In this document: positions 1-8,518 of the stretch, piece by piece
How positions within the stretch are numbered: position 1 is the first letter of the stretch
Layout of the letters: each line of letters opens with the position of its first letter
Assembly (NCBI GenBank): GCA_964623085.1
Contig: CAZUTO010000006.1
Span: 20,354 to 84,353, forward strand
Direction of reading: 5' to 3'
DNA length: 64,000 nucleotides
DNA from: CAZUTO01 sp964623085
Lineage (GTDB): Bacteria > Pseudomonadota > Gammaproteobacteria > Pseudomonadales > GM7GCV1
Notes under the pieces: model-generated
Told to the model about the DNA's origin: nothing
Seen by the model: the letters and a program-made list of their open reading frames with translations, nothing else
The model's database searches: none
Made by a program: the position numbers and the translations under genes

Positions 1-692
1 GTGCTTTAGAGCTCCTCGAACCACTATATGCGAGCTTCCCAAACCAAGCTGAAATTACAAATAATTTTGCCGTCGCACTATTTAACGCCGGCAGAACAAC
101 AGAAGCGGGCATCATTCTGCAGGAGTATTTGCAATCTCACGGTGAGGTCGGTGTTCCTTCAAATAACCTATTTCTTGTTTACGATTACCTAGCTGCAGAA
201 TCATACAGCATGTTAAGCGGCAGCCAGCCCAACCTCCCACAGCTAAGCTTGGTTTCCTCAGGTGCTTCCTACCAATCTAAACCAGTGGCAACACAAGCAC
301 CAGCGCCTGCACTGCCCACTAAGGTGACAAACGAAGAATTTAATTCTGAATCAGCGGCTATACAACGTCGCTTGGAAGGCTACGTCAAAGCCTGGTCTGA
401 CGGAAACATTCAAGACTACCTTTCATACTATTTCCCGAACACCTCTCCAATCAGAGGCCAAAAGTATGAATACTGGAGAAATGAACGAGCAGAAAAAATA
501 TTCCCAGCAAGAGATATTTCCGTCCGTACAGACGATTTACAGCTCATACCCATCGACGACTCGCGCGCAATCTCGGTATTTACGCAGAACTATAATTCGA
601 GAAATTATAGCGACGAGACCACCAAACAGCTCACCTGGGTAAAAAATGAGGGTGAATGGTTTATCCGCTATGAAATAGCGCTACCGAACTAA
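1..692 (+). CDS. TPR protein with C-terminal Cds6/SnoaL-like domain (5' partial)
   Basis: The reading frame is open from the first bases of the window, so the N-terminus lies outside it. The visible N-terminal part (NNFAVALFNAGRTTEAG) looks like one TPR helix pair. A Pro/Ala-rich linker follows (about codons 75-110), then a C-terminal domain of about 115 residues with the pattern of Cds6/NTF2-like domains: AIQRRLEGYVKAWSDGNIQDYLSYY and, near the end, LTWVKNEGEWFIRYE. Such domains are found at the C-terminus of TPR and peptidoglycan-associated proteins. The stop is 4 bases before the FimV-like gene, so the two are probably co-transcribed and may act together at the cell envelope. The family match is from memory of motifs; the function is unknown. 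Confidence 0.75.
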   Translation, partial: ALELLEPLYASFPNQAEITNNFAVALFNAGRTTEAGIILQEYLQSHGEVGVPSNNLFLVYDYLAAESYSMLSGSQPNLPQLSLVSSGASYQSKPVATQAPAPALPTKVTNEEFNSESAAIQRRLEGYVKAWSDGNIQDYLSYYFPNTSPIRGQKYEYWRNERAEKIFPARDISVRTDDLQLIPIDDSRAISVFTQNYNSRNYSDETTKQLTWVKNEGEWFIRYEIALPN

Positions 693-696
693 CGCC

Positions 697-3600
697 ATGA
701 ATATTATCAAATACTTAGTTTTCAAATTAGCGCAAGCGAAACCGGCAAGGCGACTAATCTTACCTCTATTACTAGCCACTCTCGCCAGCAACTCTATCCA
801 AGCAATTGGGCTCGGCACTATTCAGGTCGACTCTATTTTTGGCGAACCTTTTGCCGGGTCTGTAGAGGTATTCAATACAGAAGGCTACGACGAAAACTCT
901 ATTATCGTGCGGATAGCATCAAGAGCAGTCCACGAGGAACTAGGTATCATTCGCGCGCCTTACCTTGATGAGATGCAAGTTGAACTCGTCTTTAACGAGC
1001 GAGGTACTGCGGAAATTCGCGTTACAGGGCAAACGCCTATTCAAGAGCCCTACATGGAGCTGGCATTGGAAATGAGTTGGCCGGAAGGTCGTATTGTCAG
1101 GGATTACACCGTACTGCTGAACATGCCCTCGTCCACGGCACCGCTGCGCCAAGTTTTATCACCGGAACCAGTTACTCAGAAATCTATCTCCATTCCCCAC
1201 TCTAGTGTCTACACACTCGAACGTGGAGACACTCTTTCACAAGTTGCCGAGCGGCTAGAAGGCAGAGAAGTGAGCCTCGCAGATGCAATAGAAACGCTGC
1301 GCGCGCACAACGCTAGCTTAGTTGAATCTCGGGGCACTTCAGGGCTACTAGTGGGCGATAAACTGCGTATCCCAGCAAAGGAAATTTTTTCGCTGCCCCC
1401 TGCTCCTGTGCAGGCCATCGCTGCGGCCAGCAGCACAACAAGTTCGTCCAATACACAAACGAATGTTGCTAGTGCAACCGCCGATGCATCGCGAGAAAAC
1501 ACGATTGGTTCACCACTTGCTAATGCCGAAACCAGATTGCGTGCACTGGGCTATACCAATCTACAGTTACAAGCAAATGGAGAAACACCCAATCCAATTG
1601 TTGCATCTGGTGCCGCTGCAAATATCTTAGAACGACTCATTGCTGAACAAAGCGAAGACGATCGCTCCTACGGAACATCACAAATTGGCCGCTTAGCTGA
1701 AGGCCTAAACGAGGTTTCAAGTATATCCAGAGCCTTCCAAGAGCGGCTTGCGTTAGCAGGCGACACAGCTAACGAAAATGATTTGGCTACTGCGGCCGAA
1801 CAGACTGCCGCCGTTCCATCTTTACCGGCTGAGACAATAGCGCAAATACCGTTAGAAGAAAGTGAGCGCCCACTATCAAACACACCTTCTTTGGCTGAAG
1901 TAGATACCGGAGTGGCCATACCCATCGCAGAGCCTTCAAAGGCATCTGGGGTTAATCCGTTATTCGGTTGGCTGCTAGGATTGCTGACTTTAGTCCTCAT
2001 ATTTTGCGGTATTTGGGCAGCTAAAAAGCGAAGCAACGAAAAACTCGCGGCCGAGCAATCTCTTTTCGCACCTAAAGAAAAAGGGGATGCTGCCAACGAT
2101 CTTCAAGCATCAGATACGCTAGCCGAATCACAAGAAGCTTCTTCTTCAAGTTCGGTCGCAGAAGAGACTGATGATGACGCTGCAAACACAGCGACGCCAA
2201 ATGAAGACCAAGAAATTGTCAACGAAGAACTTGAGGCTCCAGAAGCTGAAGAGATAACTCCAAAGGTTACCGCTTTCTACGATGAAGCAGTTCCAAACAA
2301 TGAGGCCGGCTCAGACTCTGCAACATTCAAAAACGATCTAGATTCAGAGCTAGACGAGGAACTTAAACTCATCAGCGTCTTTGAGGAAAGTCTCGCATCT
2401 GATGTGAGGCGCGCGCAGGTAAAAACGGAAGAAACCATAGCGCCTGAAGCCAGCTCGGTATCAAACGATGATGACTTTGAAGCCTTAGATCTGAGCTCAG
2501 CGCCAAGTGATGATGGCGACTCTGCAGCTACAGAATTCGGCTCGATGTCTAATGATGACGGCGATATATCTAGCGTAGAGTTGATCTCGGAAGAGGATGA
2601 TGACGAAGAAATGTTAGACTTTAACCTCAGCTCGCTAGAGACTGAAGATGAGTTAGACTTTGTGCTGGAAGACTCCGATCAGACTACTGCTGAAATACTA
2701 GAAATATCCCCTGCAGACGAAGCAGCAGAGCAGGTCCCGGCCGTGCAAACTCCTATCGCGGCAGCAAATAACTATAGCGGTTACGCAGAAGCCGCTGGTT
2801 TTAGTCATATTAATCCGGTCGAAGTAGTAGAGATCGTAAACAACAAACTGGTCGCTGCAAAAAATGCAGGTCAGGAATCAACGCTATTTTATATAGAGCT
2901 AGATAACTACAACAATCTAGAGTCTGAGCTAGGTATTTTGCGTGCGGAACAACTAGCAGCAACCGTTGCTTCCAACATCTACGACCTGATTGAAAACCCA
3001 GTCACACTGAAACGTTTCCGCCAAGAGAGTTTTGTCCTTGTGCTCGCAGGTGGACAAAATCAGCAAAACCTTCAATTTGGAGTTGAGCTCGCAAAGGGGA
3101 TTGCCGCGACACCTATGTCGGTGGACAACGAAACATACTTTGTGACGCTTAGTATCGGTATCGTCCCAGTAGCAAGTGGATTTTCAAACAGCGCCGAAAT
3201 TATCGAAATGGCCAAAGGCGTCGCACAGCAGTTTCAAGAGGAAAACAACGGAAACGGCGCTACTTTATGTGAATTGGATCCAGAGACCTCACACAATGAC
3301 GCCTCAATTTTGCGTACTGGCCAAACGCTGTTAGAAAAAAATGCTTTTGTTGCATTTTATCAACCAGTCACAGCACTCAAAGGCGATCCACTGGAATTTT
3401 ACGAAGCGCGGCTGAAGGTTGCTGAGAATCACCAGCATAGCTCTATCCCAAGCGATCTCGTCGAGCGCCTAAGAAGCACTGATTTATCTACCGAGATCGA
3501 TTGTGCCGCCGTGAACCAGGCTGTCAGCGAACTCAACGATTATGCGGGCCATCACGTTAGTACCCGCGTATTTATTGGTATCTCAGCGCGCACGGCGACG

Positions 3601-4071
3601 GATAACGTTTTCAAGAACTGGCTTGAGAAAAACATCTTCTCGGGAAGCATCCAACCACAGCGTATTGTTTTTCAGTTCACTGAAGAGAGTGTCAGCAGAT
3701 ACCTCAACGGGTTGATCGAGTTCCGTGACTATGTACATACGATGGGCTCAACTATTTGTATCTCAGAGGTAGATTTCGAGCACATCCCAGAAGATGCATT
3801 GGCGCGTCTGCACCCAGATTATGTGAAGCTAAGTATGGCACTCTCTTTGAGAGCCCAGAATGAAAGTGGCGACAATAGTGAAGGGCTGCAGCACTTAACC
3901 GAAGTACTGGAAAGAGCCCAACCACTCTGCGAGAAAACCATTGTCCCTGGCATATCACAGGCTAGAATCATTCCTACGCTATGGCCGCTGGCTGTTGACT
4001 ATATTCAGGGCGACTATATTCAGCCGGCATCGCTGACGATGGATTACAACTTTGAGGAAGTTGTCCCCTAA
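697..4071 (+). CDS. FimV-like protein with LysM, one TM helix and degenerate GGDEF-EAL domains
   Basis: A 1124-residue protein. A signal peptide (about 1-36) is followed by a FimV N-terminal domain (about 36-145), a LysM domain (about 170-228, YTLERGDTLSQVAERL) for peptidoglycan binding, one TM helix (about 420-442), and a very acidic Ser/Asp/Glu-rich linker (about 445-690). FimV/TspA proteins usually end with a small TPR-like cytoplasmic domain. Here the C-terminus is instead a GGDEF-like domain (about 700-865, with RQES in place of the RxGGDEF site) and an EAL-like domain (about 880-1120). The EAL start (YEARL) and the Lys of DYVKL remain, but the DDFG and downstream AEG motifs are lost. 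This resembles FimX, a non-catalytic c-di-GMP receptor for type IV pili. Inferred role: polar scaffold that senses c-di-GMP. Confidence 0.85.
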   Translation: MNIIKYLVFKLAQAKPARRLILPLLLATLASNSIQAIGLGTIQVDSIFGEPFAGSVEVFNTEGYDENSIIVRIASRAVHEELGIIRAPYLDEMQVELVFNERGTAEIRVTGQTPIQEPYMELALEMSWPEGRIVRDYTVLLNMPSSTAPLRQVLSPEPVTQKSISIPHSSVYTLERGDTLSQVAERLEGREVSLADAIETLRAHNASLVESRGTSGLLVGDKLRIPAKEIFSLPPAPVQAIAAASSTTSSSNTQTNVASATADASRENTIGSPLANAETRLRALGYTNLQLQANGETPNPIVASGAAANILERLIAEQSEDDRSYGTSQIGRLAEGLNEVSSISRAFQERLALAGDTANENDLATAAEQTAAVPSLPAETIAQIPLEESERPLSNTPSLAEVDTGVAIPIAEPSKASGVNPLFGWLLGLLTLVLIFCGIWAAKKRSNEKLAAEQSLFAPKEKGDAANDLQASDTLAESQEASSSSSVAEETDDDAANTATPNEDQEIVNEELEAPEAEEITPKVTAFYDEAVPNNEAGSDSATFKNDLDSELDEELKLISVFEESLASDVRRAQVKTEETIAPEASSVSNDDDFEALDLSSAPSDDGDSAATEFGSMSNDDGDISSVELISEEDDDEEMLDFNLSSLETEDELDFVLEDSDQTTAEILEISPADEAAEQVPAVQTPIAAANNYSGYAEAAGFSHINPVEVVEIVNNKLVAAKNAGQESTLFYIELDNYNNLESELGILRAEQLAATVASNIYDLIENPVTLKRFRQESFVLVLAGGQNQQNLQFGVELAKGIAATPMSVDNETYFVTLSIGIVPVASGFSNSAEIIEMAKGVAQQFQEENNGNGATLCELDPETSHNDASILRTGQTLLEKNAFVAFYQPVTALKGDPLEFYEARLKVAENHQHSSIPSDLVERLRSTDLSTEIDCAAVNQAVSELNDYAGHHVSTRVFIGISARTATDNVFKNWLEKNIFSGSIQPQRIVFQFTEESVSRYLNGLIEFRDYVHTMGSTICISEVDFEHIPEDALARLHPDYVKLSMALSLRAQNESGDNSEGLQHLTEVLERAQPLCEKTIVPGISQARIIPTLWPLAVDYIQGDYIQPASLTMDYNFEEVVP

Positions 4072-4089
4072 ATATTTTTCGAGCACCGC

Positions 4090-4728
4090 CTAGTGCTGAA
4101 TCCATGCAGATTGATAGGTAAGCTTTAATAACGCTGGATCGAATGGTGGTTTAAAGAACCCTTGGTATCCACCCTCTGGATTGATCAGCACAATATTTCC
4201 GCTGTGCCCAATGTTGTAGTTTTCCTCCTCTGAGGAGAGGTAGCTGTAGTCGACAGCAATAGATAGCTGCGTAGCAAGATTCGCAATAACACTAATATCG
4301 CCTGTAAGGCCAATAAACTCCTCATTGAAGTAGGGAACATATTGCGCAAGTTGCTCCGTACTGTCCCGATTGGGATCGATCGATAGCATAATAACTTGAA
4401 GATTTTCACGCGGTTTTTCATCAAGAAATTCATACATTTGCGACAGCACAGACATGGTCGCTGGACAAATATCGGGACACTTCGTGAACCCAGCAAAGAG
4501 CATCGTCCAACGACCTAGAAAATCATCTCGTGTGACCTTTTCGTCCAGATGGTTGCTGAGTTCAAAAGGCAGTATTTCTCTCTCCGTATCAAAAAGCACT
4601 AGCCCATTGACTGCCATCTCGCTGGCGGAAAGCGCTCTAGGCTGATTAATCTTCCAGACAAATCCGCTCGTAAGCACTACGATAACCGCAACGCTAATAA
4701 GAACAGTATTTCTTACTCCCACGTTCAT
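4090..4728 (-). CDS. SCO1/SenC-type copper chaperone for cytochrome oxidase
   Basis: About 212 residues with an N-terminal membrane anchor (NTVLISVAVIVVLTSGFVW) and a thioredoxin-like SCO domain. The copper-binding CxxxC is seen as KCPDICP, with the distal His in IGHSG. SCO proteins deliver copper to the CuA site of cytochrome oxidase subunit II on the periplasmic side. I chose the ATG at 4728 because GGAG lies 6 bases before it; an ATG at 4740 is an alternative. It is the last gene of the oxidase assembly cluster, 20-odd bases after ctaB. An extended reading back to 4803 would overlap ctaB and is unlikely. Confidence 0.93.
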   Translation of the reverse strand: MNVGVRNTVLISVAVIVVLTSGFVWKINQPRALSASEMAVNGLVLFDTEREILPFELSNHLDEKVTRDDFLGRWTMLFAGFTKCPDICPATMSVLSQMYEFLDEKPRENLQVIMLSIDPNRDSTEQLAQYVPYFNEEFIGLTGDISVIANLATQLSIAVDYSYLSSEEENYNIGHSGNIVLINPEGGYQGFFKPPFDPALLKLTYQSAWIQH

Positions 4729-4750
4729 CGACTTCTCCATTTTTAATACA

Positions 4751-5662
4751 TCAAAAAGCCGCAGCGATAGTCGCAGTGGCGGGTGGCAATAAATAGTGGT
4801 CAAGTAACATAACCAAAAAAAGGGCCATCAGATAAATGATCGAGTACTTAAATGTGCTCATTCCCGCTTCAGGGTCTGTGCCAATCATCATCACTATCGC
4901 CCAGTATAAAAAGCCTGCTCCAAAAATAACGGCTCCTAGTAGATAGAGCCAACTAAACATGCCAAATATGAATGGCAGCAAAGTCGTAACAATCATGATG
5001 AATGTATATAGCAAAATATTTAACTTGGTGTATTGCTCGCCATGGGTGACGGGCAACATGGGAATATCCGCATCGGCGTAGTCATCTCTGCGATGCACGG
5101 CGAGCGCCCAAAAATGCGGAGGAGTCCAGGCAAAAATAATGAGTACGAGCAGTAATCCATGCGGATGAACTTCTCCAGTAACCGCTGTCCAGCCAAGCAA
5201 TGGCGGCGCAGCGCCGGCTAAACCACCAATCACGATATTCTGTGGCGTTGCTCGCTTGAGCCAGAGCGTATAAACAACAGCGTAACCAAACAACGCTAGC
5301 ACGCTCAGTACTGCTGTTAATACGTTGATGAACGTGACCAAAATCCAGATTCCAAGCGCGCCGAGAATAGCAGCAAATATGGCAGCTGGAAGTGGCTCTA
5401 CACGGCCAGTCGCCACCGGCCGCTGACGCGTCCGCACCATCTTTAAATCGATCTGACGATCGACAAGATGATTAACAGCGGCGGCTGACCCCGCACAAAG
5501 TGCTATACCAAGGTTTCCCAATATAAATACATCTATTGGAACAAACCCCGGCACTGAAAGCAGCATGCCAATAACCGACGTTAGGATCATTAAAGCGACG
5601 ACTCTCGGCTTGGTCAGCTCTAAATAGTCTTTCCAAACCGGTCGATTTTGCGCTTTATCCAT
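4751..5662 (-). CDS. ctaB: Protoheme IX farnesyltransferase (heme O synthase)
   Basis: A UbiA-family polytopic membrane enzyme of about 303 residues. It adds a farnesyl group to heme b to form heme O, the precursor of heme A. The two prenyltransferase Asp-rich motifs are present: NHLVDRQIDLKMVRTRQRP and YADADIPMLPV, as is the conserved WTPPHFWALA segment. The start at 5662 gives MDKAQNRP and an 8-base overlap with the end of ctaA (ATGGATAA), which points to translational coupling. It is also called cyoE, but the aa3-type oxidase locus favours ctaB. Confidence 0.96.
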   Translation of the reverse strand: MDKAQNRPVWKDYLELTKPRVVALMILTSVIGMLLSVPGFVPIDVFILGNLGIALCAGSAAAVNHLVDRQIDLKMVRTRQRPVATGRVEPLPAAIFAAILGALGIWILVTFINVLTAVLSVLALFGYAVVYTLWLKRATPQNIVIGGLAGAAPPLLGWTAVTGEVHPHGLLLVLIIFAWTPPHFWALAVHRRDDYADADIPMLPVTHGEQYTKLNILLYTFIMIVTTLLPFIFGMFSWLYLLGAVIFGAGFLYWAIVMMIGTDPEAGMSTFKYSIIYLMALFLVMLLDHYLLPPATATIAAAF

Positions 5663-6704
5663 CCGATTGACTCTCTGTATCAACAAGACTAGCTCGATTT
5701 ATCTGAGTCAGTAGCGCCGCTAAAGTAGCCAACAACAGAGCGCCAACAAAATTATGCGCCACGGCATTCCAAAGTGGAATGAGGTAAAGCACATTTGAAA
5801 TACCCAAACCAACTTGAAGAAACAGAACGATCCAAAGAACAATCACCAGCGCTCGGGCCTTCGACACTTTGGTTCTCCAAACTCGCCAACCCAAATAAAT
5901 GAGATAGGCAAATGTCAGTATCGCGCCTAGTCGATGTATAAAATGAATAGCGGTGCGCGCATCACTGCCGAGTAAGCCCCCCAAATAATTAGGGCCAATA
6001 CTCTGCAATATATTGAACCCATTTTTGACATCCATTTCCGGCCACCAGTCGCCCGTGCACTTCGGAAAATCAGGACAACCGAACGCAGCATAGTTTGAGG
6101 CTAGCCAACCACCTAATGCAATTTGCAGAAACACGATGATGACGCCCACAATGACACTGCCGCGGAGGCTGACTAGTGAATGAAGCTGGCTTTCAGCCAA
6201 ATTCCATCGATAAGACGATAGCCGCTGCACTAACACCGTCAGCAGTACAAAGGTTAAAAAACCTCCGAGCAAATGGGTGGTCACGACCTGTGGCCAGAGC
6301 TTTAACGTCACTGTCCACATACCAAACAATGCTTGCCAGATGACTAGCAGCGCCATAAATATAGTTTGCCGAAACGGATAAGCACGCTCACGCCTATTTT
6401 TTATAGCAATAAATGCCTGAAAAAATATCAGCAGCCCTAGCGTACCCGCAAAGTAACGATGCACCATCTCCGGCCAAGGCTTGCCACTAATCACTGGCAA
6501 GTCGGGGAAAGCAGTATTAGCAGCTTCAATTTCTTGGGCATCATTAGGCCAAAGTAAATGACCATAGCAGCCTGGCCAATCTGGGCACCCCAGCCCTGCA
6601 TCAACCAGTCGAGTAAATGCGCCCAACCCGATCACAAAAACAGCCAGAAGCGTTGCTCCGATGGCCAGTTTGTATCCTGGAAGACTGCCTTTAGCCAATT
6701 TCAT
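5655..6704 (-). CDS. ctaA: Heme A synthase (COX15/CtaA)
   Basis: A 349-residue membrane protein with eight predicted TM helices. It oxidises heme O to heme A for the aa3 oxidase. Family signatures include GAFTRLVDAGLGCPDWPGCYG near the N-terminus with its Cys pair, the heme-ligand His in EMVHRY and FIHRLGAI, and a second Cys pair in FGCPDFPKC. Its position between the thioredoxin-like protein and ctaB, with overlap into ctaB, matches the known heme A synthesis order. Confidence 0.96.
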   Translation of the reverse strand: MKLAKGSLPGYKLAIGATLLAVFVIGLGAFTRLVDAGLGCPDWPGCYGHLLWPNDAQEIEAANTAFPDLPVISGKPWPEMVHRYFAGTLGLLIFFQAFIAIKNRRERAYPFRQTIFMALLVIWQALFGMWTVTLKLWPQVVTTHLLGGFLTFVLLTVLVQRLSSYRWNLAESQLHSLVSLRGSVIVGVIIVFLQIALGGWLASNYAAFGCPDFPKCTGDWWPEMDVKNGFNILQSIGPNYLGGLLGSDARTAIHFIHRLGAILTFAYLIYLGWRVWRTKVSKARALVIVLWIVLFLQVGLGISNVLYLIPLWNAVAHNFVGALLLATLAALLTQINRASLVDTESQSDG

Positions 6705-6736
6705 TTACATCTAGGCTCTATTTATTTCAGTTCCAA

Positions 6737-7348
6737 TCATCTCAGCTCAAGCAAATGCTCGATATCTTCCAGCATTTCCGAACCGGTATGCGATTTGGTG
6801 TATGCCATCATGGCTCGATTCTCTGGATCGATAATAACTAACACCGGCCCAGCATTCAGGTCGGGGAGATTAGTATCACTTAATCTCTCCAAGAATTTGC
6901 TGCTATCGGGCTCAACAACAGCGTACCCGGGGAAATCACTCACCAACTGCCGAGCCTGCTCGGTAGTAGCACCTGCCAACAAAAACCCTCTCTCAACCTT
7001 TTCATAATCACGATTTAAGCGGACATGCACTTGTCGCACACTACGTAACATATCCATACAACTTTGGTCACAACTACCTTGGCTAACGACAACCAGCTTG
7101 AATACCTCTGCCTCTAACGCAGGCCAATGCGCGCCTTCGTCAGCAACAATATCCTCTGGTGCTAGCTGCACAGGTGGGTTTAACAACACGCCTTTGTTGG
7201 TGGTGCCCAAAAGATTGACCCACCATAATTTATCCGCTTCGGATTTTGGGCTCAGTATTAGGCCAAGCCCTATGACCAAAGCCAACATACCCAACATAAT
7301 GATGATCGGCCAAGGTAACTTGCGCTCATTCAGGTTTTCCGTACTCAT
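6737..7348 (-). CDS. Membrane-anchored thioredoxin-like protein of the oxidase assembly locus
   Basis: A 203-residue protein with an N-terminal TM helix (WPIIIMLGMLALVIGLGLIL) and a periplasmic domain that looks like a divergent SCO/thioredoxin fold: LVVVSQGSCDQSCMDMLRSVRQ holds a CxxxC pair, and GPVLVIIDPENRAMMAY resembles the late strand of that fold. A protein like this sits between surf1 and ctaA in Pseudomonas oxidase loci. It overlaps surf1 by 4 bases (ATGA). A role in copper or thiol chemistry during oxidase assembly is inferred. The His typical of SCO proteins is not evident, although SHTGSEM near the C-terminus could serve. Confidence 0.8.
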   Translation of the reverse strand: MSTENLNERKLPWPIIIMLGMLALVIGLGLILSPKSEADKLWWVNLLGTTNKGVLLNPPVQLAPEDIVADEGAHWPALEAEVFKLVVVSQGSCDQSCMDMLRSVRQVHVRLNRDYEKVERGFLLAGATTEQARQLVSDFPGYAVVEPDSSKFLERLSDTNLPDLNAGPVLVIIDPENRAMMAYTKSHTGSEMLEDIEHLLELR

Positions 7349-8094
7349 TCTTTAGTGCCCAACTTTTGTTTTATCACTGCACCCAAGTTTGAACATGCGA
7401 ATATCGTCAACACAATCAATAAAATTGCTAAAGCAAACCACTGTAGCGCATATGCGGTATGTTTTTGTGGTGGAAGATTCACTATGAGCCAGCCAGTGCT
7501 GTAAGCGCTAGCTGAACTTGCATCAAGCCTAACCAAATACGGAAACAATGGATAACCTAACCGACCAGATAGCTGATCCCAATTTATCGCCTGAATACGC
7601 TCGGGCCACCCGTCAGTCCATATGGGCTCTCCAAGAGTAAAAGGCTTGCTAGCACTGCGATAAGCGTAACCAAGCAGACGAATATCATTGCCTGAATCAA
7701 ACTCTATCTCTGGCAAAATTTCTCGGTTCAAACTGCCTTGCACCCAGCCTCGATTAACCAGTACCTTTGCGTCATTACTGCTAAAAATACCCAGCACTTC
7801 ATATCCTGGTCGGCCGTTTTTCACCCGATTTTCTAACAGAAAATAGCCTTCTTCCCATCGACCCATCAACGTCACTGGGCGGTAGTTTTGCGCGTGGGCA
7901 AGATCCAAGTCAGTGACCGCAATCGGAGGTAAATTGCTGCGAGCTGACTGTTCGTCCAACATATCGCGTTTTTCTTCCGCTCTACTAAGCTGCCAAAACC
8001 CTGCCATAAGGGTGATTGGGAAAAAAATCACTGCAAAAAGCACAATCTTAAAGTTGATTTGCCAACGTAGGCTAATGTTGGGTTCTGTGCTCAT
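7345..8094 (-). CDS. SURF1 family cytochrome oxidase assembly protein
   Basis: About 249 residues with the SURF1 layout: one TM helix near the N-terminus, a periplasmic domain, and one TM helix near the C-terminus (YALQWFALAILLIVLTIFA). Conserved motifs include FWQLSRAEEKR, NRGWVQGSL and the terminal HTAYALQWFALA. SURF1 helps heme A insertion into subunit I. Neither start candidate (8094 or 8103) has a clear ribosome-binding site; 8094 is a guess. It overlaps the next gene by 4 bases. Confidence 0.93.
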   Translation of the reverse strand: MSTEPNISLRWQINFKIVLFAVIFFPITLMAGFWQLSRAEEKRDMLDEQSARSNLPPIAVTDLDLAHAQNYRPVTLMGRWEEGYFLLENRVKNGRPGYEVLGIFSSNDAKVLVNRGWVQGSLNREILPEIEFDSGNDIRLLGYAYRSASKPFTLGEPIWTDGWPERIQAINWDQLSGRLGYPLFPYLVRLDASSASAYSTGWLIVNLPPQKHTAYALQWFALAILLIVLTIFACSNLGAVIKQKLGTKE

Positions 8095-8177
8095 CTGAAA
8101 CATTCGATCTAGTTACTCAGGACACCAGAGACTATGTTTAAATACATAAGTCTCTGCTTATCTATTCGTGCGAATCT

Positions 8178-8426
8178 ATGGCTCTAAAATTCACCGTCTT
8201 AATACTATTGATCGCAATGATCGCCAGCCTATTTACAGGGTTTTTCTTCCTGATCAAAGATCGCAATGATTCTCGCATGAGATTGGTGATTGCGCTCGGA
8301 ATTCGAATCAGTCTCGCTACCGCACTGATTGGAACCCTTGCCTACGGTATTATGACAGGTCAACTAGGGAGCAATGCGCCTTGGGACCAAGAACTGCATC
8401 CTGAACGCGTCATTCAGCCTCGGTAA
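8178..8426 (+). CDS. Twin transmembrane protein, DUF2909 family
   Basis: An 82-residue protein with two TM helices (LTVLILLIAMIASLFTGFFFL-like and ISLATALIGTLAYGIM). DUF2909 proteins are regularly found between surf1 and coxC in gammaproteobacterial oxidase loci, and this one is in that place but on the opposite strand, also as in Pseudomonas. The function is not known; a link to oxidase assembly is suggested only by context. Confidence 0.85.
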   Translation: MALKFTVLILLIAMIASLFTGFFFLIKDRNDSRMRLVIALGIRISLATALIGTLAYGIMTGQLGSNAPWDQELHPERVIQPR

Positions 8427-8443
8427 TTTTTAGCCGTGTACGA

Positions 8444-8461
8444 GCCTGCAATTCTGCAGGC
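8444..8461. terminator. Hairpin between convergent DUF2909 gene and coxC
   Basis: A perfect 7-bp inverted repeat GCCTGCA/TGCAGGC with a 4-base loop, 18 bases past the DUF2909 stop and about 60 bases past the coxC stop on the other strand. There is no clear T-run, so calling it a bidirectional terminator is tentative. Confidence 0.35.
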
Positions 8462-8518
8462 CAGCAACACAGCGGTTACAGTTAGAGCAGGCGCGCCTTT
8501 AAATTAAGCACGCCTCGT

